Made by a program: the position numbers and the translations under genes
DNA from: Pantoea piersonii
GTDB lineage: Bacteria; Pseudomonadota; Gammaproteobacteria; Enterobacterales; Enterobacteriaceae
Length of the DNA stretch: 64,000 nucleotides
Direction: 5' to 3'
NCBI RefSeq assembly: GCF_003612015.1
Contig: NZ_RARB01000001.1
Location: forward strand, 434,001-498,000
The notes under the pieces: model-generated
Database searches by the model: none
The model's input: only the letters and a program-made list of their open reading frames with translations
What the model was told of the DNA's origin: nothing
Shown here: positions 18,229 through 26,407 of the stretch, one piece after another
Numbering within the stretch: the stretch's first letter is position 1
Layout: every line of letters begins with the position of its first letter

Positions 18229-18792
18229 GTGCCAACTGAAGATACCGAACAGCGCCTCGCGGCTCGCCTTGCAGAACTTCGCGTTCAACGCGGCTGGTCG
18301 CTTGATGAACTCGCCACGGCGACCGGCATCAGCCGCGCATCATTGTCGCGTATTGAGCGCAGCGAAACCAGCCCTACGGCTGCGTTATTAAACCGTTTAT
18401 GCGTCGCCTATGGTCTTACCATGTCGCGCCTGCTAAGTGAAGTGGAAGAGGGCGTTGATCTGTTGCTGACGCCGGAGCAGCAGCCGCTATGGCGCGACGA
18501 TGCCAGCGGCTTTGTGCGCCGCAACGTCTCGCCGCCAGCGCCCCATTTCCGTGCGGAGCTGGTTGAAGGCCAGCTGCGTCCCGGCGCGCGCATCGACTAT
18601 GACGCGCCGCCCGTTCAGGGGCTGGAGCAGCACATCTGGCTGCAGCAAGGCGGGCTGACCATCACCATGGACGGGCAGAGCTGGACGCTGCAGACGGGCG
18701 ATTGCCTGCGCTTTCATCTGACTGGCCGCTCCGCGTTTGAAGCGCACCTCATCGACGGCGCACGCTATGTGCTGGTGGTATGCAAACCATGA
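18229..18792 (+). CDS. XRE-family regulator with C-terminal cupin domain
   Basis: A 187-residue transcription factor. An XRE helix-turn-helix occupies about 8-62 (WSLDELATATGISRASLSRIERSE), a linker follows, and a small cupin barrel fills about 110-185 (GLEQHIWLQQGGLTITMDGQ, GDCLRFHL). Such regulators sense a small ligand through the cupin and often control a neighbouring metabolic or transport gene. The GTG start has GAGAGG seven bases upstream. The stop overlaps the ATG of the following GNAT gene (ATGA), so the two are translated together. Ligand and targets are unknown. Confidence 0.88.
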   Translation: MPTEDTEQRLAARLAELRVQRGWSLDELATATGISRASLSRIERSETSPTAALLNRLCVAYGLTMSRLLSEVEEGVDLLLTPEQQPLWRDDASGFVRRNVSPPAPHFRAELVEGQLRPGARIDYDAPPVQGLEQHIWLQQGGLTITMDGQSWTLQTGDCLRFHLTGRSAFEAHLIDGARYVLVVCKP

Positions 18793-19307
18793 CGACATAT
18801 GAATGGATTGACGCCGCTCAGGCGCGGCAGCGGTTACTCTCTCTCAGCGATGTGCTGCTGGCGTGCGTGGCGGACGGCGCCAGTATCGGCTTCACCGATC
18901 CGCAGGACAGCGCGGTGGCCGAGCGTTTCTGGCAAAGCCGTGCAGCCAGCCTCGCTCCCGGCGAGAATGAACTCCTTGTTGCCTGCCAGCACGGCAGGGT
19001 CGTCGGTACCGTGATGATTAACGCGGCGGGGATGCCTAACGGCCGTCACCGCGCGGAGATCAGCAAGCTGCTGGTGCATCCGCATGCCCGACGTCAGGGC
19101 ATTGCGCGCCAGCTGATGCAGCAGGCCGAACAGCGGGCGCAGACGCTGGGTAAAACCTTGCTGGTGCTTGATACCCGCAGCGGCGACGTCGCCAGCCACC
19201 TCTATCTTTCTCTGGGCTGGCAGATAGCCGGATCGATTCCCTGCTACGCCGAGTCAGTCACCGGCGAGCGGGAGGCGACGACGGTGATGTTTAAGCAGTT
19301 GGCTTAA
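18789..19307 (+). CDS. GNAT-family N-acetyltransferase
   Basis: A 172-residue acetyltransferase from the ATG at 18789, which overlaps the previous stop (ATGA); an ATG nine bases earlier is also possible but has no room for a ribosome site. The acetyl-CoA-binding motif A is VHPHARRQGIARQLM (the RxxGxA loop), followed by LGKTLLVLDTRSGDVASHLYLSLGW. Substrate is unknown; free amino acids, aminoglycosides or protein N-termini are all possible. Coupling to the XRE-cupin regulator suggests shared control. Confidence 0.88.
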   Translation: MTTYEWIDAAQARQRLLSLSDVLLACVADGASIGFTDPQDSAVAERFWQSRAASLAPGENELLVACQHGRVVGTVMINAAGMPNGRHRAEISKLLVHPHARRQGIARQLMQQAEQRAQTLGKTLLVLDTRSGDVASHLYLSLGWQIAGSIPCYAESVTGEREATTVMFKQLA

Positions 19308-19315
19308 CTGGACGC

Positions 19316-20587
19316 TCAGGGGAGATCGTAGCTGACCGGCGTAACAGCTTTCCGATCAATCTCCCTGCCCAGGGCGCGTACCGCGCTACGCAGCGGGCAG
19401 AGTGTGCCGACCGGCGTCACGCGACAGTCCGCCTGTCGCCACTCTTCGCGCAGCAGCGGATGCGTCGCATCGATCGGCTGCAGGCGACGCAGATCGTCCA
19501 GACTTTGCGCCTGAAAGTAGACGCGTAAAAAACGCTCACCGCTGACCTTATCGCGCCAGCGCTCAACAACCAGACTGCTGCCGGGCGGGATATTGCCGCG
19601 TGTGTAGCCGGGCAGCGTCCAGCTAAAGTTCATCAGGGTGCGCACCATGGCGATATTGGTATCGTGAGCGACCAGCAGCAGCCAGCGCGCGTCCGGCGTG
19701 GCGTCGCGCCCTTCTGCAGCCGCCAGCATTGCGTTGAGCAGGATAGAGGCGCGCTTCTGCGCGGTGTAGAGCACGTCGTTGCTGAGGTCGTAGTTCACCG
19801 TCAGCAGCGGCAGGATGGCGCTGATTTGCTCTGCGCGGGTGATATTGCCCCAGGCGATCTGGCTGAACGGCAGGTTTTCGCTCCAGCCCAGGCGAAGCGT
19901 CTCCGCCATATTCGCCAGCACACTCAGGCCAGCAATATAGGTTTTGCCGCTCTTGCTCTGGCGGATCTGCCAGGGCTGATCGAATAGCGCGCACTGCGCG
20001 TCAGAGAGGCATACCGCCTGTTTTAACGCCTGGATGGCAGGCTTCAGCTTCTGCCGTAGCAGCGGCAGATCGCCCGCTTTCGCCGCTACTGCCGCCTGCT
20101 GCCGCGCAGGATCGGGAGTGGTCGCGGCAAAGGCGTCGGTCTGGAACAGCGGATCGTTTTCGCCCGCGACATGATGCACGGTGACGCCGCAGCCGGGAAA
20201 GGCACCGTCGACCAGCGCTTCCGCAGTGGCGCGGGTGCGCTGCAGCGGACTGGCCCGGACATAGATATCCTGCGGCTGCGGGCAGCCATCCGTCAGCAGG
20301 CCGAGCTGGCGATAGTGTTCGCCTTCCCAGCGCCCTTTATTGAGCACCGCCGCGTAACCGTGGCCGGTCAGCTCGCCGTCGCGCGTGGTCCAGACCGCCC
20401 ATGGCCGCTGCGTGGCGGCTTCGATCTCATGGCGATTGCCCGGCGTCGGTGGACGAACGCCGTGGCGGCTCAGCTCCACAACCTTTTCCAGCTGATAGTC
20501 CGGTTGCGCAGCGGCCTGCGCCGCGTTGAAACAGAGGGCGCAGGCGAGAAGCAGGCGCGCCGCCACCTGATGTCTGGCTGTCATCAT
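19316..20587 (-). CDS. Periplasmic phytase, histidine acid phosphatase family
   Basis: A 423-residue exported phosphatase with a signal peptide (hydrophobic core about 9-25, cut near AQA). The catalytic RHGVRPP (41-47) and the HDTN proton-donor motif (308-311) are intact, as are the AppA-like blocks NFSWTLPGYTRGNIPPGSS and VERWRDKVSGE. It is closest in memory to the Klebsiella-type histidine-acid phytases (PhyK) rather than to Agp, whose motifs differ. It should remove phosphates stepwise from myo-inositol hexakisphosphate in the periplasm. AAGGA lies seven bases before the ATG. It is the last gene of a cluster with a phosphate-ester transporter, an inositol-phosphatase-type enzyme and a LacI regulator. 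Confidence 0.9.
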   Translation of the reverse strand: MMTARHQVAARLLLACALCFNAAQAAAQPDYQLEKVVELSRHGVRPPTPGNRHEIEAATQRPWAVWTTRDGELTGHGYAAVLNKGRWEGEHYRQLGLLTDGCPQPQDIYVRASPLQRTRATAEALVDGAFPGCGVTVHHVAGENDPLFQTDAFAATTPDPARQQAAVAAKAGDLPLLRQKLKPAIQALKQAVCLSDAQCALFDQPWQIRQSKSGKTYIAGLSVLANMAETLRLGWSENLPFSQIAWGNITRAEQISAILPLLTVNYDLSNDVLYTAQKRASILLNAMLAAAEGRDATPDARWLLLVAHDTNIAMVRTLMNFSWTLPGYTRGNIPPGSSLVVERWRDKVSGERFLRVYFQAQSLDDLRRLQPIDATHPLLREEWRQADCRVTPVGTLCPLRSAVRALGREIDRKAVTPVSYDLP

Positions 20588-20611
20588 ATGTTTTTCCTTA
20601 AAAGGGAGAGG

Positions 20612-21970
20612 CTAAGATGAAAAGGAGGTGCGCTGTTCGATAGCGTGACGTCGCGCAACAATAGCGGCCGTGACGAAACATAACAGCGCTGAAACCAGGC
20701 CCGCGGCGACCCAGAACAGGGATAACGTATGAAAATCATAGAGGATTTTATTATTCTCCCGCAGCGAGGTCTGGTCGATAATCATGCCGGTGAGAAACTC
20801 GCCCAGCCCGGCACCCGCATAGCTGGCGATGCCGATAGTGCCCAGTGCGGCGCCGGCAGCTTTTTTCGATGAAATATCGACAGCAATCAATCCACCAAGA
20901 AAACAGGTCAGCGCGCCGATAGTCGCGCCAAAGATAACCATCGACAGAATATCGGTGTAATAGTTATGCGGTGACCAGAGCATGAGCGCGAAGCCGAGCG
21001 TGTTGAGCAAACTGATAAAACCGGCCATCACGCTGCGATTGCGCGGAAAAAAACGATCCGACAGCATACCAGCCATAATCGTGCCGATAATACCCGCGAT
21101 GGCATTGACGCCGATAATGCCAGAGGCTTCAACAGTGGTATAGGCCTTGCCCTGCTGGAGAAAGAAAATCCCCCATGAATTAACGGCATAGCGATCGATA
21201 TACATAAAGGCGGAGGCGAGCGCCAGCGTCCAGAGCGCAGGGTTACGCAGGGCGAAAAGCTGGTTTTTAAATACCGAACCCTTGTTATCATCGCCTTCGT
21301 GCGGCTCGTCGCTCAGCGTCTGAATCGACGGAAAACCGCAGCTTTGAGGCGAATCGCGCATAAACAACAGCATGATGACGATGCCTGCCGCGCCAAGCGC
21401 TGCGGTGGAGAGATAGCCCATATGCCAGCCGTAACCGGCGATTACCGCAGCGATGACCATATAGGTCAGGGCTTCGCCAATGTTGTGCGCGGTAGACCAG
21501 ATGGCGTAAAAAGTGCCGCGCTCTTTATTACCGTACCAGCGCGCCAGCGAGACAGCGCAAGGCCCGACGCCCATAGACTGCGCCCAGCCGTTTATGCCCC
21601 AGAAGATCGCCAGCAGCATGGCGTTAGTGGTCAAGCCCATCATCAAATTCATCGCTGCGCTAATCAGCAGGCCCAGACTCATAAAGCGAACAACGTTGGC
21701 ATGGTCGGCAAGGAAACCATTAACCAGCTTACCGATGGCGTAGCTAAAAAAGAGGGCGGAACCGATCATGCCCAGTTCAGAAGGGGAGAGGCCCAGTTCC
21801 ACCAGGGCGCTTTTCGCCACGGTAAAGGAGAGCCGACACACGTAGAAGGTGACATAGGCAGCCGTCATCGCCAGAAAAGTTTGCCAGCGAACGAAGCGAA
21901 AACGTTCTGCGTTCAGGGGCGCGGCGTGCTTCGCCGGGGCCGCCCGGAAAAAACCGATCAATCCGTACAT
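20612..21970 (-). CDS. Organophosphate:phosphate antiporter family MFS transporter
   Basis: A 452-residue, 12-helix MFS protein of the OPA family (GlpT, UhpT, UhpC, PgtP). Family blocks seen: YVTFYVCRLSFTVAKSAL in TM1, SYAIGKLVNGFLADH in the loop 2-3 signature and RWYGNKERGTFYAIWSTAHNIGEAL. These proteins exchange phosphate esters for inorganic phosphate. The ATG at 21970 follows GGAGACAGG; the longer frame to 22015 has no ribosome site. It lies 24 bases before the phytase and 105 bases after the inositol-phosphatase-family gene on the same strand. An inositol-phosphate substrate is inferred from context; a triose or hexose phosphate remains possible. Confidence 0.85.
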   Translation of the reverse strand: MYGLIGFFRAAPAKHAAPLNAERFRFVRWQTFLAMTAAYVTFYVCRLSFTVAKSALVELGLSPSELGMIGSALFFSYAIGKLVNGFLADHANVVRFMSLGLLISAAMNLMMGLTTNAMLLAIFWGINGWAQSMGVGPCAVSLARWYGNKERGTFYAIWSTAHNIGEALTYMVIAAVIAGYGWHMGYLSTAALGAAGIVIMLLFMRDSPQSCGFPSIQTLSDEPHEGDDNKGSVFKNQLFALRNPALWTLALASAFMYIDRYAVNSWGIFFLQQGKAYTTVEASGIIGVNAIAGIIGTIMAGMLSDRFFPRNRSVMAGFISLLNTLGFALMLWSPHNYYTDILSMVIFGATIGALTCFLGGLIAVDISSKKAAGAALGTIGIASYAGAGLGEFLTGMIIDQTSLRENNKILYDFHTLSLFWVAAGLVSALLCFVTAAIVARRHAIEQRTSFSS

Positions 21971-22075
21971 TATCCTGTCTCCGTAGGGTAGAGGCGTGTC
22001 TGATAAATCTGTCATCCCTGAAAGCGAATCCCGGTATAGCGTGCGTATATCATTTACGGAAAGATGTGCCGCAGG

Positions 22076-22885
22076 TTAGTCGAGGTTTTTCTTAACCCAT
22101 TGTTTTAACTGCGGGTAAAGCGTTTTGCTCGCCAGCAGAACAGGGTTCCCGCGCTTAATGCCGTCCTCTGCGAGATAGGGATTAGTCAGGCCGCCCGCCT
22201 CGCGCATTAACACGATGCCGGGCAAGCCATCCCAGGGATTCATATGAGGCTCGTAGTAGCCAATGAGACGACCCGCTGCTGCCCATGCGCTCATCAGCGC
22301 GCCTGAGCCGTTGCGGACAAACATGCCGTCCTGTTGCAGCAGAGCGTCGAGAAAGGGCAGAAACTCGGCGACCGTGACCCGGTGCGATGTACCCACCCCC
22401 ATCACGCCATCCGCGACTGTTTCGGCCGGATGAGGCGTTATGGGACGATCGTTTAGCCAGGCGCCACTTCCTTTGCAGGCGTGAAACAGCTCGCCGTGAT
22501 TAGGATCGTAAACGACGCCTATCACCGGCTCGCCGTCGATTATGACCGCCAGCGAGAGGCACCAGGTGTGCAGGCCGTTGAGAAAGCTGCTGGTGCCATC
22601 GATGGGATCCACCACCCAGAGCACCCGCGCCCCATCTTGAGCGAATCCGCTTTCCTCACCTAAAAAACCATCTTCAGGAAAGCTCTGCGCAATACGTGAT
22701 TTCACCAGCGCTTCTACTTCGCGATCGGCCAGGCTGACGACATCCTGCGCATCCTCGCCCTTATGATCGACAGGCAGTTCTTCGCGTTTCTGGTAGTACT
22801 CGAAAGCGAGTCTGCCGCCTGTTTCCGCCAGCTCGCAGGCAAAGCGGTAACGGTTTAACCGTTCACTGTTGTCAGAATGATGCAT
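22076..22885 (-). CDS. Inositol monophosphatase family protein
   Basis: A 269-residue Mg-dependent phosphatase of the IMPase / SuhB / CysQ fold. The metal-binding GEES (76-79) and DPIDGT (93-98) motifs and the late WDG (218-220) are present, so the enzyme should be active. The ATG at 22885 has AAAGGAG five bases upstream; the upstream in-frame Met overlaps the operator and is unlikely. It lies between a LacI-family gene and an organophosphate-type transporter. A role converting inositol monophosphate to myo-inositol fits the neighbouring phytase, but members of this family also hydrolyse other sugar phosphates. Confidence 0.88.
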   Translation of the reverse strand: MHHSDNSERLNRYRFACELAETGGRLAFEYYQKREELPVDHKGEDAQDVVSLADREVEALVKSRIAQSFPEDGFLGEESGFAQDGARVLWVVDPIDGTSSFLNGLHTWCLSLAVIIDGEPVIGVVYDPNHGELFHACKGSGAWLNDRPITPHPAETVADGVMGVGTSHRVTVAEFLPFLDALLQQDGMFVRNGSGALMSAWAAAGRLIGYYEPHMNPWDGLPGIVLMREAGGLTNPYLAEDGIKRGNPVLLASKTLYPQLKQWVKKNLD

Positions 22886-22898
22886 CAACACTCCTTTT

Positions 22899-22912
22899 TG
22901 CACACGTGTGCA
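22899..22912. promoter_or_regulatory. LacI-type operator upstream of the inositol-phosphatase gene
   Basis: TGCACACGTGTGCA is a perfect 14-bp palindrome with the central CG typical of LacI/GalR operators, flanked by A-rich sequence. It lies directly before the Shine-Dalgarno of the phosphatase gene and downstream of the LacI-family gene, an ideal place for the local repressor to block the cluster. Confidence 0.65.
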
Positions 22913-23008
22913 TTTGAAGGGAAAAAATTAACCCCGCAGGGCTGGCATGAGTGTGAAGGGGCGTAATCGATTAGTCTGTGACCGACGCCGCATAAAATGA
23001 ATCTTCCA

Positions 23009-23992
23009 TTATGCACTGCGTCGAACGATTAATTTCACGGGTACGGCGCGCTGGCGCGGCGGCAGATCGAACTGAGCGATGCGCGTGAGCAGCAGATCCA
23101 CAGCATGCCGGGCAAGGAGCGCAGTATCCTGCTGAACGGTTGTTAGCTGATACGGATCCCATGCCGCCTGAGGAATATCATCGAAGCCGGTAACGGCGGG
23201 ACGCGAAGCGTGAGCCTTTAGTCCGTCGATAGCCCCCAGCGCCAGCATATCGGTAGCGCAGACCAGAACCTCCAGATCGGGCTGCTCTTCACACAGTTCA
23301 CTAGCAGCAGCGCGTCCGGCCTCATAGCCGCCGCCAGGGAAAAATCGCGTAGCGACAAGGCGATCGCCCAGTAATTTTTTCAGCGCCTGATAGCGTTGAC
23401 TGGTACTAAAATGGTGAGCATCTTCGCCAATAAAACCTATCTTTCGCCAGCCGCGATTTGTGCAGTGCTGCGCAATCAGGTGCGCGCCCTGGCTGTTATC
23501 GCTGGCGACGCGGTCGCAGCCCGCTAAATCGGCATGTCGATTTATCAGCGTAACAGGGATTTTGCGCGCCAGATACTCTTCCGCCAGCGAGAGTGGCGGC
23601 GCGCCTGATGTGATAATGACGCCAGCGACGTGATAGCTCAGCAACTGTTTCAGCGAGGGCGCCAGCTGTTGCGGATCGTCCGCATTCATCAGCAGCGGAA
23701 TAAGGCCATGCAGCGCCAGCTGATGCACGAGCGGCGCGAGGAGTTTACTGCGAAAAGGGTTATCGAAGCCTGCAGTTACGATGCCGATAAAATTGCTGCT
23801 GCCGGTATTCATGGCGCGGGCGATGATATTGACCTGATAGCCCAGCTCTTCTGCGGCGGCAAGCACCTTCTGACGCGTTTTTTCCGCCACCGATGCGCCG
23901 GGCGTGAAGGTGCGCGACACCGCAGAACGTGAGACCCCTGCCAGGCGGGCGACATCTTCCGCTTTTACCCAGTTTTTACTCTTTTCGCTCAT
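23009..23992 (-). CDS. LacI-family transcriptional regulator
   Basis: A 327-residue repressor. The N-terminal helix-turn-helix is AEDVARLAGVSRSAVSRTF (about 11-29) with the hinge helix near 50-60 (IIARAMNTGSS), and the periplasmic-binding-protein-like effector domain follows (FIGIVTAGFDNPF, GFIGEDAHHFSTSQRY, TGFDDIPQAAWDPYQLTTVQQD). It reads into the inositol-phosphatase, transporter and phytase genes with a 123-base gap that holds a LacI-type palindrome. The effector is unknown; a sugar or inositol derivative is the natural guess. Confidence 0.92.
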   Translation of the reverse strand: MSEKSKNWVKAEDVARLAGVSRSAVSRTFTPGASVAEKTRQKVLAAAEELGYQVNIIARAMNTGSSNFIGIVTAGFDNPFRSKLLAPLVHQLALHGLIPLLMNADDPQQLAPSLKQLLSYHVAGVIITSGAPPLSLAEEYLARKIPVTLINRHADLAGCDRVASDNSQGAHLIAQHCTNRGWRKIGFIGEDAHHFSTSQRYQALKKLLGDRLVATRFFPGGGYEAGRAAASELCEEQPDLEVLVCATDMLALGAIDGLKAHASRPAVTGFDDIPQAAWDPYQLTTVQQDTALLARHAVDLLLTRIAQFDLPPRQRAVPVKLIVRRSA

Positions 23993-24129
23993 GCCGCACC
24001 TGCGTCCGAAAGAATGGGCCTTAGCTTATGCATCTGCCGCCGCAGAATCCAGCGCTTCAGCAGAAAGGCGTTATACGGAGACGTCGAGGCGGCGCGAAAA
24101 AATGCGGCCTGTAGCTGACGCTGGCGGAT

Positions 24130-24149
24130 TACTGTGTAAAAATACAGGC
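24130..24149. promoter_or_regulatory. LexA (SOS) box upstream of dinG
   Basis: TACTGTGTAAAAATACAGGC contains CTGT-N8-ACAG, the LexA core. It lies 26 bases before the dinG ATG. DinG is a classical SOS gene in E. coli, which supports the call. Confidence 0.85.
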
Positions 24150-24174
24150 CGTTTTCACCCCGCGGTAAATGATT

Positions 24175-26352
24175 ATGGCCCTGACAGCAGCAATAAAAAG
24201 CCAGATAGCGCAGTGGTATAAGGCGCTACAGCAGCAGGTGCCGGACTTTATTCCTCGTGCGCCGCAGCGCCAGATGATCGCCGAAGTCGCGAAATGTCTG
24301 GCGGGCGACGATGCGCGCCACCTGGCGATTGAAGCGCCGACCGGCGTCGGCAAAACGCTCTCCTACCTGATCCCCGGCATTGCGGCGAGTCGCGCCGAAG
24401 AGAAAAGGCTGATCGTCAGCACCGCTAACGTGGCGCTGCAGGATCAGATATTTACCAAAGATCTGCCGCTGCTGAAAAAGATCATACCCGATCTCACCTT
24501 TACCGCTGCGTTCGGACGCGGACGCTACGTCTGTCCACGCAACCTGGCGGCGCTGGCGGCCAGTGACGATCACCAGGGCGATCTGCTGCTCTATCTCGAC
24601 GACGAGGCGGTCAGCAGCACGCAGGAGGAGCAGACGCAGTGCGCCCGCCTGGAGAAGTCGCTCGGCAGCTACGCCTGGGATGGGCTGCGCGATCACAGCG
24701 AAGAGAACATCAGCGACAGCCTGTGGCAGCGCCTCTCTACCGACAAAGCGAGCTGCCTCGGCGCGCACTGTCGCTGGTACCGTGAATGTCCGTTCTTCCT
24801 TGCCCGCCGCGAAATCGAACAGGTGGATGTGGTGGTGGCTAATCATGCGCTGGTCATGGCGGCCATGGAAAACGAGTCGGTGCTGCCGCCGCCGAAGCAT
24901 CTGATGCTGGTGCTGGACGAAGGGCACCATCTGCCCGAAGTGGCGCGCGACGCGCTGGAAATGAGCGCGGATATCACGCCGGGCTGGAGCAGCCTGCAGC
25001 TTGACCTCTTTGTGCGGCTGGTGGAGGGCATTATGACGCAGATGCGCCCGAAATCGCCGCCGCCGCTCAGCAACCCGGAGCGCCTTAAAGCGCACTGCGA
25101 CGAACTGCGCGAGCTGCTGACCACCCTGAGCCAGGCGCTCAATCCGCTGCTGCCCGCCGATAATCAGCCGGGCGAGTTTCGCTTTGTGCTGGGCGAGCTG
25201 CCCGAAGAGCTGCTGGCGCTCTGCGCGCGCCTCTTTAAGCTGAGCGACGCGCTGCGCGGGCTGGCGGAAGGGCTGATCAACGCCCTCAGCGAGCAGACCG
25301 GCAGCGTCGATCTGATGCGTCTGCACCGTAATTTGCTGCAGCTTAACCGCCAGTTCGGCTGGTTTGAGTCGGTCAGCAAACTGTGGCGGCTGGCGGCGAT
25401 GCCGAAAGCGTCGGGCGCGCCAGTTTCCAAGTGGATTACGCGCGAGCTGCGCGAGGGGCAGGCGCATCTGCTGTTTCACTGCGCCGGCATCCGCGTCAGC
25501 GATCAGCTGGAGAAACTGTTATGGCGCAAAATCCCCCATGTTGTGGTGACCTCCGCCACGCTGCGCTCGCTTAACAGCTTTAGTCGCCTGCAGGAGATGT
25601 CGGGCCTGAACGAAAAAGCAGGCGATCGTTTCGTGGCGCTCGACTCGCCGTTCAACCACGTCGAACAGGGCAAGCTGGTAATCCCGCAGATGCGCTATGA
25701 GCCGCTGCTGGCTAACGAAGCGGAGCATATCGCCGAGATGGCGGCCTTTTTCCGTCAGCAGATGGAAAAGGCGCAGCATAAAGGCGTGCTGGTGCTGTTC
25801 GCCAGCGGCCGCGCGATGCAGCAGTTCGTCGCTCAGCTGCCGGAGTTGCGTCTGACCATGCTGGTGCAGGGCGACCAGCCGCGCTCGCGCATGGTCGAGC
25901 TACACCGTAAACGGGTGGCGAAGGGCGAAACCAGCATTTTAGTCGGCCTGCAGTCGTTCGCCGAAGGGCTGGATCTGAAGGGCGAACTGCTGAGTCAGGT
26001 GCATATTCATAAAATCGCTTTTCCGCCGGTGGACAGTCCGGTAATTTTGACCGAGGGCGAATGGCTCAAGAGCCTGAACCGTTACCCTTTTGAAGTGCAG
26101 AGCCTGCCGAGCGCCTCCTTTACGCTGATACAGCAGGTAGGGCGTCTGATCCGCAGCCATCAGTGCTACGGCGAAATCGTGATATACGATCGCCGCCTGT
26201 TGAGTAAAGCCTACGGCAGTCGCCTGCTGGCCGCGCTGCCGGTGTTTCCAATCGAACAGCCGGAAGCGCCCGCCCCGCTGAAGGTGAAAAGCGCGCCGAC
26301 CCAGGCCGGTCGCAAGCGGCATCCCACCCGGCGGCCGGCGGCGAAGCGTTAA
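24175..26352 (+). CDS. dinG: ATP-dependent DNA helicase DinG
   Basis: A 725-residue SF2 (XPD-like) 5'-3' helicase that resolves R-loops and replication-transcription conflicts. Walker A is APTGVGKT (54-61) and the DEAH-type box is DEGHH. The four cysteines of the iron-sulphur cluster fall at 120, 194, 199 and 205, exactly as in E. coli. The ATG at 24175 matches the E. coli start (MALTAA); the ATG six bases earlier has no support. A LexA box precedes it. ybiB follows after 55 bases, the E. coli order. Confidence 0.97.
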   Translation: MALTAAIKSQIAQWYKALQQQVPDFIPRAPQRQMIAEVAKCLAGDDARHLAIEAPTGVGKTLSYLIPGIAASRAEEKRLIVSTANVALQDQIFTKDLPLLKKIIPDLTFTAAFGRGRYVCPRNLAALAASDDHQGDLLLYLDDEAVSSTQEEQTQCARLEKSLGSYAWDGLRDHSEENISDSLWQRLSTDKASCLGAHCRWYRECPFFLARREIEQVDVVVANHALVMAAMENESVLPPPKHLMLVLDEGHHLPEVARDALEMSADITPGWSSLQLDLFVRLVEGIMTQMRPKSPPPLSNPERLKAHCDELRELLTTLSQALNPLLPADNQPGEFRFVLGELPEELLALCARLFKLSDALRGLAEGLINALSEQTGSVDLMRLHRNLLQLNRQFGWFESVSKLWRLAAMPKASGAPVSKWITRELREGQAHLLFHCAGIRVSDQLEKLLWRKIPHVVVTSATLRSLNSFSRLQEMSGLNEKAGDRFVALDSPFNHVEQGKLVIPQMRYEPLLANEAEHIAEMAAFFRQQMEKAQHKGVLVLFASGRAMQQFVAQLPELRLTMLVQGDQPRSRMVELHRKRVAKGETSILVGLQSFAEGLDLKGELLSQVHIHKIAFPPVDSPVILTEGEWLKSLNRYPFEVQSLPSASFTLIQQVGRLIRSHQCYGEIVIYDRRLLSKAYGSRLLAALPVFPIEQPEAPAPLKVKSAPTQAGRKRHPTRRPAAKR

Positions 26353-26407
26353 CGAATTACTCTGTTTCGGCCGCCGACAGGTAGCGGCCCCTGACCGGAA
26401 GCGATGA

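Noticed and set aside
24226-25479. Minus-strand frame opposite dinG
   Set aside because: Antisense to a gene with all four Fe-S cysteines and helicase motifs.
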